Source: Roseiarcus fermentans
GTDB lineage: Bacteria > Pseudomonadota > Alphaproteobacteria > Rhizobiales > Beijerinckiaceae
Length of the DNA stretch: 64,000 bases
Assembly (NCBI RefSeq): GCF_003315135.1
Contig: NZ_QNRK01000001.1
Span: 255,458 to 319,457 of the forward strand
Direction: 5' to 3'
Shown here: one piece after another, positions 36,974 to 44,953 of the stretch
Layout: every line of letters begins with the position of its first letter
Position numbering within the stretch: position 1 is the stretch's first letter
Translations under genes and position numbers: made by a program
Notes under the pieces: model-generated
What the model was told of the DNA's origin: nothing
Seen by the model: only the letters and a program-made list of their open reading frames with translations
The model's database searches: none

Positions 36974-38128
36974 GTGTCCGCCGCTCTCTCCTCCATCGCC
37001 GCCCTCTTGTGCTCGGTCGTGCTGCTGATCGGCGGCAACGCCCTGATCGGGGTCGCGACGCCGTTGCGCGCGCGGCTCGACGGGTTTCCCGACCTGACGA
37101 TCGGCCTGCTCGGGTCGGCTTATTTCGCCGGGATGCTGGCCGGAACGCTCGCGGCGCCGGCGGTGATCCGGCGCGGCGGTCCCATCCGCGCCTTCGCCGC
37201 CTTGGTGGCGCTCGCGATCGTGAGCGTCCTGCTGATGCCGGTGGTCGTTTCGCCCTGGCTGTGGCTCGCCTGCCGGGCGCTGACCGGCTTCGTCTTCGCC
37301 GGCCTCTACGCCGTGATCGAGGCGTGGATCAACGCGCGCGCGACCAACGCCAACCGCGGCGCGCTCTACGCGCTCTACCAGATCGCCAATTTCGGCGCTT
37401 CCGCCGCGGGCCAGATGGCGCTGCAACCGCTGGGGCCTGCCGGGTTTCCCCCGTTCGCGGTCGCCGGCGCCCTGCTCGCGCTGGCGATCGTGCCGATGGC
37501 GATGACCAGCGTCGATCCGCCGGCTGAGCCGCGCACCGTGCGGCCGCGCCTCCTGTGGCTCGTCCGCATCGCCCCGATGTCCTGCGCCGCGGCGTTCGCG
37601 GCCGGCGCCGCCAACGGCGCGGCGATCTCGCTCGGGCCGATCTTCGCGGTCGGGATCGGCATGTCGCCGGACAATGCGCCGATCTTCACCTCCGCCATGG
37701 TGCTGGGCTCGGCGCTCGGCGTCTTTCCGGTCGGGGCGATCTCCGACCGGGTCGACCGGAGGCTCGTCATGGCGGCGGTGATGACCGCGGGCGCCGGCCT
37801 CGAACTCGCCCTCAGCCGGATGGGGGCGCCGAGCCTGTCGGTCGTCGCGCTCGGCTTTCTCGTCGGGCTGACGACCTACGCGCTCTATATGCTTGCGGTT
37901 TCGATGGCCAACGACGGCGCCGCGCCGCACGATCTCGTCTTCATTTCGGTCGGGCTGCTGTTCATCTACTGCGTCGCGGCGATCGCGGCGCCGGCGATCG
38001 CGGCGACGCTGATGCGGGATTTCGGGCCGCAGGCGCTGTTCCTGCACAACGCCGCCGTGCATATCGCGATCGCCGGCGCGGCGCTCTGGGGCGCGATCGT
38101 CGCGCCGAGGAGAGGACGGCGGCTGTAG
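36974..38128 (+). CDS. MFS transporter (YcaD-like)
   Basis: 384 residues from GTG 36974, placed directly before the first hydrophobic helix; an ATG at 36761 would add a 71-residue non-membrane leader. About twelve helices follow. Family features are L-R-A-R-L-D-G-F-P-D and L-L-G-S-A-Y-F-A-G-M-L-A-G-T in the first half and G-A-I-S-D-R-V-D-R-R between helices 8 and 9. The substrate is unknown; YcaD-group members are often purine- or sugar-like efflux candidates. Ends in the hairpin pair facing fabI. Confidence 0.85.
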   Translation: MSAALSSIAALLCSVVLLIGGNALIGVATPLRARLDGFPDLTIGLLGSAYFAGMLAGTLAAPAVIRRGGPIRAFAALVALAIVSVLLMPVVVSPWLWLACRALTGFVFAGLYAVIEAWINARATNANRGALYALYQIANFGASAAGQMALQPLGPAGFPPFAVAGALLALAIVPMAMTSVDPPAEPRTVRPRLLWLVRIAPMSCAAAFAAGAANGAAISLGPIFAVGIGMSPDNAPIFTSAMVLGSALGVFPVGAISDRVDRRLVMAAVMTAGAGLELALSRMGAPSLSVVALGFLVGLTTYALYMLAVSMANDGAAPHDLVFISVGLLFIYCVAAIAAPAIAATLMRDFGPQALFLHNAAVHIAIAGAALWGAIVAPRRGRRL

Positions 38129-38149
38129 GGCGGCGTCGGCGACGCCGCC
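38129..38149. terminator. Hairpin 1 of a back-to-back pair (MFS side)
   Basis: GGCGGCGTC and GACGCCGCC form a perfect 9-bp stem with a 3-nt GGC loop, starting immediately after the MFS stop codon. No T-run follows. Confidence 0.6.
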
Positions 38150-38170
38150 GGCGCGGTCAGCGACCGCGCC
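38150..38170. terminator. Hairpin 2 of a back-to-back pair (fabI side)
   Basis: GGCGCGGTC and GACCGCGCC form a perfect 9-bp stem with a 3-nt AGC loop. It abuts hairpin 1 with no spacer and ends at the base before the fabI stop codon, so the pair fills the whole 42-bp gap between convergent genes. Confidence 0.6.
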
Positions 38171-39010
38171 CTACACGTCCTTGGCCACCGAAATGTCCGG
38201 CGCGGCGGGGTTCTTCATGCCCACGACATGGTACCCGGCGTCGACATGCAGAATCTCGCCGGTCACCCCGCGCGACATCGGCGACAACAGATAGACGGCC
38301 GATTCGCCGACCTCCTCGATCGTCACCGACCGGCGCAGCGGGGCGTTGTATTCGTTCCAGCGCAGGATGTAGCGGAAATCGCCGATGCCCGAGGCGGCGA
38401 GGGTCTTGATCGGCCCGGCGGAGATGGCGTTGACGCGAATGGCCTTTTCCCCGAGGTCGGCCGCGAGATAGCGGACGCTCGCCTCGAGCGCGGCCTTGGC
38501 GACCCCCATGACGTTGTAATGCGGCATCCACTTCTCGGCCCCGTAATAGGTCAGGGTCAGCATCGAGCCGCCGTTCGTCATCAGCCTTTCCGCCCGCTGC
38601 GCGATGGCGGTGAAGGAATAGCAGGAGATCGCCAGCGACTTGGTGAAATTGTCCTCGGTGGTCTCGATGTAGCGGCCGGTCAGCTGGTCCTTGTCGGAGA
38701 AGGCGATGCAGTGAACGACGAAGTCGAGCGAGCCCCACGCCTGTTCCGCCGCGGCGAAGACCGCGTCGATCGTGGCGCCGTCGGTGACGTCGCAGTGACC
38801 GAACACCTGCGCGCCGAGCTCCTGCGCCAGCGGACGGACGCGCTTTTCCAGCGCTTCGCCCTGGAAGGTGAAACCGAGCTCCGCGCCCGCCGCACGGGCG
38901 GCGCGGGCGATTCCCCATGCGATGGAGCGGTTGTTGGCGACGCCGAGGATGATCCCGCGCTTTCCGCTGAGGACGCCCGTCGATGCGGGGGCCGGGTTGG
39001 CTTGCTCCAT
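38171..39010 (-). CDS. fabI: Enoyl-[acyl-carrier-protein] reductase (NADH), FabI
   Basis: 279 residues from ATG 39010, preceded by GAGGAATTG. Last step of the fatty-acid elongation cycle. The short-chain reductase features of FabI are present: G-K-R-G-I-I-L-G-V-A-N-N-R-S-I-A-W-G at the cofactor end, and catalytic Y-x6-K in H-Y-N-V-M-G-V-A-K-A with the extra upstream Tyr of FabI in L-T-Y-Y-G-A-E-K. I-S-A-G-P-I-K-T-L-A-A-S-G completes the substrate loop. Rhizobiales often carry two FabI copies; which one this is cannot be told. Confidence 0.95.
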   Translation of the reverse strand: MEQANPAPASTGVLSGKRGIILGVANNRSIAWGIARAARAAGAELGFTFQGEALEKRVRPLAQELGAQVFGHCDVTDGATIDAVFAAAEQAWGSLDFVVHCIAFSDKDQLTGRYIETTEDNFTKSLAISCYSFTAIAQRAERLMTNGGSMLTLTYYGAEKWMPHYNVMGVAKAALEASVRYLAADLGEKAIRVNAISAGPIKTLAASGIGDFRYILRWNEYNAPLRRSVTIEEVGESAVYLLSPMSRGVTGEILHVDAGYHVVGMKNPAAPDISVAKDV

Positions 39011-39178
39011 CAATTCCTCGCTCAGGCTCCAATCCGGGACAGGGATGAGTGGGCATCCCTTAGCGTCGCCGGGCGCGCATGGGAAGTGAGCGCCGCGGTC
39101 TCCCCCGTCACAAAATGTGTGAGATCGCTCATATCCCGCCGCCGGCCGCCGTCGCACGCTTCCGCCCGGGCGGGGGCG

Positions 39179-40105
39179 TCAGCCCCGGCCGGCGCGCGGA
39201 TCGTAAGGCTTGCGCTCGCGCCACTTGCGCATGAGCTCGGTCAGCTCCGGGTCCTCCGCGGCCGGCAGGACGATCCGCATACTGGCCAGAAGATCCCCGG
39301 CCGCCGCGTCCTGGGAGGCGGGCAGGCCCTTGCCGCGCAGCCTCATGACCCGGCCGCCGCCCGCGCCCGGCGCGACGGCGAGCTCCACTTCGCCGGTGAG
39401 GGTCGGGACCCGGACCTTGCCGCCGAGGACCGCGTCGTAAAGCGTCACCGGAACGTCGACCTTGAGGTCGCGTCCTTCGACCTTGAAGGTCGGATGGGGC
39501 GCGTAGCGGACGGCGACGAGCACGTCGCCTTGCGCGCCGCCGTGCTCGGCCGAATGCCCTTGTCCCCGCAACCGGATCGACTTGCCGTCCTCGATCCCGG
39601 CGGGAACCGTGACGTCGAGCGTCCGGCCGGTGGGCAGGGCGACGCGAACCGACCCGCCGCTCGCGATCGTGGTCAGCGGAACCGCGATCGTGACCGCGAT
39701 GTCCTCGCCCTTGGCGGCCCGCGACGCCCGCGCGCCGCGGCCGCGGCGACCTCCGAACAGCTCGGACAGGATGTCCTGATCGACGGAACCCGGTCCGGCG
39801 CTGAAACCGCCGGGGCCCCACTCGAAGCCGGCCGCGGCGCCCGGTTGACGGCCGAAACCGAACCCCTCGAATTGCGGCGCCCTCGGCTTGCCGTCGGCGT
39901 CGATCTCGCCGCGATCGAAAGCCGCCCGCTTCTTCTCGTCGCCGAGAATCTCCCAGGCCGACCCCACCTCGGCAAACCGCTCCTTGGCGCGCGGCTCCTT
40001 GCTCTGGTCGGGATGATACTTCTTGGCGAGCTTGCGGAACGCGGACTTGACCTCGGCGGCGCTCGCCTGCTTCGCCACCCCGAGAACCTCATATGGATTA
40101 CGCAT
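39179..40105 (-). CDS. DnaJ-class co-chaperone without zinc finger (CbpA-like)
   Basis: 308 residues from the second of two adjacent ATGs. The J-domain is at residues 3-68 with the H-P-D motif in [10 protein letters not shown] Gly/Phe-rich linker follows (about 75-125), then two DnaJ C-terminal substrate-binding domains. The Cys-rich zinc finger of true DnaJ is absent, as in CbpA. It would stimulate DnaK ATPase. Divergent from pdxH. Confidence 0.9.
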   Translation of the reverse strand: MRNPYEVLGVAKQASAAEVKSAFRKLAKKYHPDQSKEPRAKERFAEVGSAWEILGDEKKRAAFDRGEIDADGKPRAPQFEGFGFGRQPGAAAGFEWGPGGFSAGPGSVDQDILSELFGGRRGRGARASRAAKGEDIAVTIAVPLTTIASGGSVRVALPTGRTLDVTVPAGIEDGKSIRLRGQGHSAEHGGAQGDVLVAVRYAPHPTFKVEGRDLKVDVPVTLYDAVLGGKVRVPTLTGEVELAVAPGAGGGRVMRLRGKGLPASQDAAAGDLLASMRIVLPAAEDPELTELMRKWRERKPYDPRAGRG

Positions 40106-40299
40106 CATGAGCCCATGTGAATGCAGCCGCCTCGTCGAAGCGCGGTCGCCGATGTCTCCGTATGGTATCTGGGCCTTCCCGGCCCCATCCGCAAGACGGC
40201 CGACCGCGGCGGCGCGCGCCCGGCGATTCGTATCGTTTGCCGAGCCCGGCGCCGTTGTCGATCCCCGAGGACGGGTTTAAGAGGCGGGGAAACGGGTTC

Positions 40300-40932
40300 G
40301 TGGCGAAAAGGAGCGGCGCGGCCGTGGACAGCTTGACCGACTTCACCGAGGCTCAGGACCCGTTCGCGCTGTTCGCGCGCTGGTTCGCGGACGCCTCAGC
40401 GAGCGAAATCAACGACCCCGAGGCGATGACGCTGGCGACCGTCGACGAGACCGGCTTGCCGGACGCGCGCATCCTTCTGTGCAAGGGAGTCGACGCGCAG
40501 GGCGTCGTCTTCTACGGCAACGTCGAGAGCGCCAAGGGCCGCGAGCTCGCGGCCAGCCCGATGGCCGCGGCCCTGTTCCACTGGAAGTCGCTCCGGCGCC
40601 AGGCGCGTTTCCGCGGGCCGGTCAGTCCCATGCCCGAGGCGGAGATCGACGCCTATTTCGCCTCGCGGCCGCGCCAGAGCCGGATCGGGGCCTGGGCGAG
40701 CCAGCAGTCCCGCCCGCTCGAGTCGCGCGCGGCGCTGGAGGCGGCGGTCGAGGCGGCCGCGAAGCGGTTCGGCGACGGCGCGATCCCGCGACCCCCGTAC
40801 TGGCGCGGCTGGCGCCTCGCGCCGTTGCAGATCGAGTTCTGGCATGACGGGGCGTTCCGGCTGCACGACCGCGTTCTGTTCAGCCGCGCCGACGTCGAGC
40901 AGCCCTGGGAGCGGAGGAGGCTCTACCCATGA
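40300..40932 (+). CDS. pdxH: Pyridoxamine 5'-phosphate oxidase
   Basis: 210 residues from GTG 40300; GTG 40324 (V-D-S-L-T-D-F) is equally plausible. Oxidises pyridoxine or pyridoxamine phosphate to PLP with FMN. Family blocks are M-T-L-A-T-V-D near residue 45, the FMN-site R-I-L-L-C-K-G-V, F-H-W-K-S-L-R-R-Q-A-R-F, R-P-R-Q-S-R-I-G-A-W-A-S-Q-Q-S and the C-terminal R-L-Y-P. Ends in an ATGA overlap with tam, so the pair is an operon. Confidence 0.95.
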   Translation: MAKRSGAAVDSLTDFTEAQDPFALFARWFADASASEINDPEAMTLATVDETGLPDARILLCKGVDAQGVVFYGNVESAKGRELAASPMAAALFHWKSLRRQARFRGPVSPMPEAEIDAYFASRPRQSRIGAWASQQSRPLESRAALEAAVEAAAKRFGDGAIPRPPYWRGWRLAPLQIEFWHDGAFRLHDRVLFSRADVEQPWERRRLYP

Positions 40933-41693
40933 CCTGGTCGGCTGCGCAATACCTGAAATTCGAGGAAGAGCGCACCCGCCCGGTGTGGGACCTCGTCGCC
41001 CGCGTCCCGGTGTCGGACGCACGCCGCGCCGCCGACATCGGCTGCGGTCCCGGCAATTCGACCGAAGTCTTGCGCGCGCGCTATCCGCACGCCCAGATCG
41101 TCGGGATCGACAGTTCCGCCGACATGATCGCGGCGGCGCGCAAGCGCCTGCCCGACGTCGCCTTCGAAGTCGCCGACATCGAGACCTGGCAGGGCGCAGG
41201 CTTCGACGTCATTCTCGCCAATGCGGTGATCCAGTGGATTCCCGATCACGAGGCGCTGCTGCCGCGGCTGATGGCGAAACTCTCGCTCGGCGGCGCGCTG
41301 GCGCTCCAGACGCCCGACAACCTGGACGAACCGAGCCACGCCCTGATGCGCAAGGTCGCCGCGGAGGGCCCGTGGGCGGCGACCCTCGCCGGGGCGGCGG
41401 GGGCGCGGGCGCCGCGCCACGCCGCGGACTGGTATTTCCGCCTGCTGCGCGGGCGCGCCGAGCGCGTCGACATCTGGCGGACGACCTATTTCCACCCGCT
41501 CGCCGGCGCCGCCGCCGTGGTCGAATGGGTGAAGGGCACGGGGCTCAGGCCCTTCCTCGACCCGCTCGCGCCCGGCGAGCGCGAAGCCTACCTCGCCTGC
41601 TACCAGGCGGAGATCGCCGCCGCCTATCCGGCCGAGCCGGACGGCGTGGTCCTGCTGCCGTTTCCGCGGCTGTTCATCGTCGCGACGCGGTAG
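40929..41693 (+). CDS. tam: Trans-aconitate 2-methyltransferase
   Basis: 254 residues, start overlapping the pdxH stop. SAM-binding motif I is D-I-G-C-G-P-G-N-S-T near residue 36. The N-terminal Y-L-K-F-E-E-E-R-T-R-P and the I-Q-W-I-P-D-H block are characteristic of Tam, which methyl-esterifies trans-aconitate that would otherwise inhibit aconitase. Length agrees with the E. coli enzyme. The functional link to pdxH is unclear; co-transcription is likely. Confidence 0.92.
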   Translation: MTWSAAQYLKFEEERTRPVWDLVARVPVSDARRAADIGCGPGNSTEVLRARYPHAQIVGIDSSADMIAAARKRLPDVAFEVADIETWQGAGFDVILANAVIQWIPDHEALLPRLMAKLSLGGALALQTPDNLDEPSHALMRKVAAEGPWAATLAGAAGARAPRHAADWYFRLLRGRAERVDIWRTTYFHPLAGAAAVVEWVKGTGLRPFLDPLAPGEREAYLACYQAEIAAAYPAEPDGVVLLPFPRLFIVATR

Positions 41694-41751
41694 GCCGGGA
41701 CGGAGAGCGCCCTTCCGCGGCGCCGCGGCTTCGTGCTAGGACGGCGCTGCT

Positions 41752-41827
41752 GCGCCCGTAGCTCAACGGATAGAGCATCGGTCTTCGGAACCGAGGGTTG
41801 GGAGTTCGAATCTCTCCGGGCGCGCCA
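41752..41827 (+). tRNA. tRNA-Arg, anticodon UCG
   Basis: A full 76-nt cloverleaf can be folded. The acceptor stem GCGCCCG/CGGGCGC has discriminator G and encoded CCA. The D arm holds GCTC...GAGC, the anticodon arm T-C-G-G-T/A-C-C-G-A has loop CTTCGGA, and the T arm holds GGGAG TTCGAAT CTCTC. The anticodon reads TCG, decoding CGA. A degraded toxin/immunity region begins directly after it. Confidence 0.95.
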
Positions 41828-41901
41828 GCACTGTTCACTCTATGCGAACTTTGGCCGCCCTGATCGGCGCTCGAAGGTCCCGGCGTCTCTCGGTTCGCCG
41901 C

Positions 41902-42032
41902 TCATGTCTGGATCGGCCGCAGCGCCGCTTCGAGCGCATGCAGGCGCGCCATGCCTTCCGCGTCGGTCTTGTCGAACGGCTCCTCGCACAGCGTGACCAG
42001 CGCGGCGCCGTCGTCGAGGGTCTCGACGTCAC
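41902..42032 (-). pseudogene. Truncated Imm52 immunity gene copy (C-terminal 43 codons)
   Basis: The minus strand reads E-T-L-D-D-G-A-A-L-V-T-L-C-E-E-P-F-D and then G-M-A-R-L-H-A-L-E-A-A-L-R-P-I-Q-T followed by a stop. This nearly repeats the end of the adjacent complete gene (E-T-L-A-D-G-A-A-L-V-T-L-C-E-E-W-F-D; L-R-P-I-Q-T). The rest of the copy is missing. It is the trace of a tandem duplication between the tRNA gene and the intact copy. Confidence 0.8.
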
Positions 42033-42078
42033 GTCCCCCCGAACGTCAGCGCGCGCGCCGCGGTCCAGCGGGCGCCGC

Positions 42079-42831
42079 TTACGTCTGGATCGGACGCAGG
42101 GCCGTCTGAAGGGCGTGCAGACGCGCCATGCCTTCCGGGTCGGTGTCGTCGAACCACTCCTCGCACAGCGTGACCAGCGCCGCTCCGTCGGCGAGGGTTT
42201 CGATATGCGTGTCCGAAGGGTATTTCGCCCGCGCGGCCAGGTTTGGCGGCAGGTACGTGATCCAGCCGACCCAGGGTTTGAGCGTCCGCTCCCCCTCCGC
42301 CCAGGTCGGATCGGGAATTTTCGGATTGGGGAAGAAGGAGAAGGTGGCGCACATTTCCGCCGGCGCCCAGATTTCGCGCGCGAATGTCATCAGAGGTCTG
42401 ACTTCGGACGCGCGCCACGGCCGCCCAGTCGACGATCGCAACTGAGAGAGGCGCATGAAGATGTGATTGGGATTGACGGCGGCCGATCGACCGTACTGGC
42501 CGACATGACAGGAGGTGTCGGCATAGCTCGATGCGCGAAAGTCGTAAGGGGGCGGTCCCGCGTGGCCGCCCGAAATGTTGCTTCCAAGCTCCGTCCACGG
42601 GGCGCCGCCGACCTCGTAGCGCGAGATTCTGTCGCTCAGAAGCTGTTTCGCCGCAGGCTCGCTGAGCGGCACAGGCACGAGCGCCTTCCTCGATCTCGGC
42701 GACGCGAGCCAGCTCTCGTAGATCGGGTCGAAGCCGGGCAGGCCGCTGACAAATCGGGCAAGTCGGCGAGCGTCGTCCGCCTGCCCCGGCTCGCGCGGCT
42801 CCCACCAAAGATTCAGGTCCGGCCTGATCAT
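42079..42831 (-). CDS. Imm52 family immunity protein
   Basis: 250 residues. The N-terminus has L-W-W-E-P-R-E and W-L-A-S-P-R-S-R-K-A, and the C-terminal half W-V-G-W-I-T-Y-L-P-P-N-L then L-V-T-L-C-E-E-W-F-D, the arrangement of Imm52 proteins that protect against polymorphic (Rhs/T6SS or contact-dependent) toxins. It is a cytoplasmic protein with no signal peptide. Its matching toxin is not obvious: the toxin pseudogene nearby is a nuclease next to a different immunity gene, so this may be an orphan immunity gene. A truncated tandem copy lies downstream. Confidence 0.75.
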   Translation of the reverse strand: MIRPDLNLWWEPREPGQADDARRLARFVSGLPGFDPIYESWLASPRSRKALVPVPLSEPAAKQLLSDRISRYEVGGAPWTELGSNISGGHAGPPPYDFRASSYADTSCHVGQYGRSAAVNPNHIFMRLSQLRSSTGRPWRASEVRPLMTFAREIWAPAEMCATFSFFPNPKIPDPTWAEGERTLKPWVGWITYLPPNLAARAKYPSDTHIETLADGAALVTLCEEWFDDTDPEGMARLHALQTALRPIQT

Positions 42832-43083
42832 CGCGATTTCCCTTCAGTTCGGATCGTGGACGACAGTCAGGTTTCCGTAGTGGAGACGGCGACCGCCTCA
42901 CCCGTCGGGGAAGGCGTTCCCGTGCAGCGTGATCGTCCCGCGGGTGCTGGCGGCTGGCTCGCGTGCCGGGCGCGTCGAGAGCCTCCGGCGCGAAGTCGCG
43001 TGCGGAACAGCCCGATCGTCCCGTGTTGATGTTGTCGCAAGATGTCCGCGCCGCCAACGGTCGCGATGGTCGGCGGGGCCGGT

Positions 43084-43437
43084 CTACTTCAAATTCTTCT
43101 CTCGGAATTCTCTGATCCACGGCAGATCCGGCAAGAAGGTGTACGACAAGATCTGACCGTCCAGACTGGAGATAACCATGCTCAGCGGTCCATCCGTGTT
43201 CGGATCAGGGGGGTTTTTGGCGTTGAATTCATTGGCATAAGTGCCTGTGACGACCCAGGTGTCGCCCTCCGCGCGCGCAACGAGCGGCTCATTGCGTTGG
43301 ACCTTGGTCTGTCCGTATCGGTCGAGTGTGACCATTCGCGCCATCGCAATTGCAGTCTTTTCCGAGATGAGCGTTTCCTTCAGGGCAGTAAGGAGCCACA
43401 TGGAAGAATCCTGTTTTCCGGCGTGTTCATCGCTCAT
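43084..43437 (-). CDS. NTF2-fold immunity protein (YbbC/YhhH-like)
   Basis: 117 residues from ATG 43437, with a GGAGAGG ribosome binding site. The core I-S-E-K-T-A-I-A-M-A-R-M-V, R-Y-G-Q-T-K-V then W-V-V-T-G-T-Y and a final G-Q-I-L-S-Y-T-F strand fits the NTF2-fold immunity family. It lies 11 bp behind the nuclease-toxin pseudogene, the standard toxin-then-immunity order, so it is very likely the cognate antidote. It appears intact although the toxin is broken. Composition is more AT-rich than the genome. Confidence 0.7.
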   Translation of the reverse strand: MSDEHAGKQDSSMWLLTALKETLISEKTAIAMARMVTLDRYGQTKVQRNEPLVARAEGDTWVVTGTYANEFNAKNPPDPNTDGPLSMVISSLDGQILSYTFLPDLPWIREFREKNLK

Positions 43438-43448
43438 TGAGCCCTCTC

Positions 43449-44397
43449 CTACTTGTTGCACAAGATTTGGCAGAGCCATCTGAAAAATAGCACTAACGAC
43501 CATATAAAAGCAATCGCATGAGAGACAATACCTCTATCCTCTGCCCAGGATCGGGAGGCATATGCCAAATCGAATATCAAAAGAGGAAGAATTTCTCCTG
43601 GCGAAAACCCTAATCGCGTGATCCGTTGATCATTCGATACAACTCCGGAGCCCGACAGGACATGCGGATAGACGATTTTCTGATTCTCGCTATAATCCGT
43701 GTTCCCAGTTTTCACCTCGACCCCGGTGAGGACGCCAAACCGGTTCCGGCACAAAATGTCGATGTCGACTTCGACCCCGTTGAAATTGAGGTTGACCTCC
43801 TCGAAGCACGTGTTTCCAGCCGCGTTCAAGTCGACCCACAGTTTGTCCCGTCATTCATGATGAAAACCGGAATTGTCCGCGACGGGTAAGATCGCCGCGC
43901 CGTCAAACAGGGGTGAGCTTTCACCCCGGATTGCTCCCCTGGAATGGTTCGCCGGATCTCGTATTGGCTCCCGGAGGGACGGCCCCGTTCGGCTTGGTTG
44001 CGAACCAGCCGGGGTTCGGCGCGGTTCCGGTCCGCGGATGCTCCGCCTCCCAGTCGGCGTCGGCCTTCAGGAGCCCGGAGGCGACGAGCTCGCGCGCGAG
44101 AAGCCGCTTCTGCAGCGCGTCCGGGGCCGCCCCGTCCTCCGCCGGCGGATCGGGCAGCTTCAGGAGCAGGGTCGCGACTTGAGCGCGGGCGAGGTCATCG
44201 TTCTCCAGCGCCCGCGCGATCACGGCGAGCCCTTGACGCTTGCAAGCGACGTCGAGCGGGAAGCCGTAGAGTTTTGACAACTCGCGGCCGATGTCGCCGT
44301 CGTCGCGCGGCGCCCACCTCCCGTACGAGCTCCGCCTGAGCAGCGGCGTGCCAGCGCGCGGGGAATGGACCGCACTCAGCGCGCCGTCGCGGTTCAT
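43449..44397 (-). pseudogene. Polymorphic-toxin fragment with PD-(D/E)XK nuclease domain, broken by frameshift and stop
   Basis: The upstream frame (44397 to 43921) encodes a module ending in A-S-G-L-L-K-A-D-A-D-W-E-A-E-H-P-R-T-G and P-N-P-G-W-F-A, a linker commonly seen before toxin tips in Rhizobiales. Shifting one frame near 43920 gives P-L-F-D-G-A-A-I-L-P-V-A-D-N, which meets a TGA at 43851-43853 and then continues in that frame to the nuclease signature V-D-I-D-I-L-C followed by V-E-V-K-T-G (D...E-x-K). A hydrophobic tail ends at 43449. Two separate lesions make it non-functional as a full toxin; a leftover nuclease piece could start at TTG 43829. Confidence 0.65.
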
Positions 44398-44953
44398 AAC
44401 GTTATTTCCACAACATAGAAGTTCGCAGTGTTGTCCTGAGCCGCGCGCTAACGCTCTTCACAGGGTCTGTTCGCTCGCACAGCGACGTCCGGCCGGATCG
44501 TGTCCCGGCCCGCGGTGTCGCTCTCTCAACGCGAGCCGCATGAGAGCGGCGCGCACCATAGGTATTTTCCGAGACTGATGCGCCGAGCGTCCCACCGCTA
44601 CGGTCCGGCTCGAGATGTCGACGCCGGAGGCGGCTCGTCGCCGCCTGCGGTCGACGGAAGCGCCGTCAGGCGGCCAGGCGAGATCATGAAAACGTCCCCT
44701 CCCGACGCCGTCGCCGCCGTGGCCGCACGGGCCGCGACCATGACGGGCGGGCGCCGTCGCACGCCCGAATCGACAGTCCGCCATCCTTCGGCCGGTAACC
44801 TCGAAGGGAGCGACGCCGCCGCCCCGATCGGGGACACTGGCGAGGCCAGCGAGAAGGCCAACAGCGCGTTCGCGTTCGACATCGCCGGCGAACGTCACAT
44901 CGGTCTTCGCCGGCGCCGCTGGAACGCCGACGCCCAAACCCCGAGGTCGAGAC
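44398..44953. other. 556-bp region upstream of the P-type ATPase
   Basis: No supported gene. It holds the first copy of the 19-bp shared motif at 44559-44577. If transcription starts near that motif, mgtA has a leader of roughly 350 bases. Long leaders are typical of bacterial Mg transporter genes, but I could not define a riboswitch fold. Confidence 0.45.
44559..44577 (+). promoter_or_regulatory. Shared 19-bp motif, site 1 (mgtA)
   Basis: TAGGTATTTTCCGAGACTG, 15 of 19 positions as in the dps site; the most divergent copy. Points toward the P-type ATPase gene 377 bp downstream. Confidence 0.5.
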
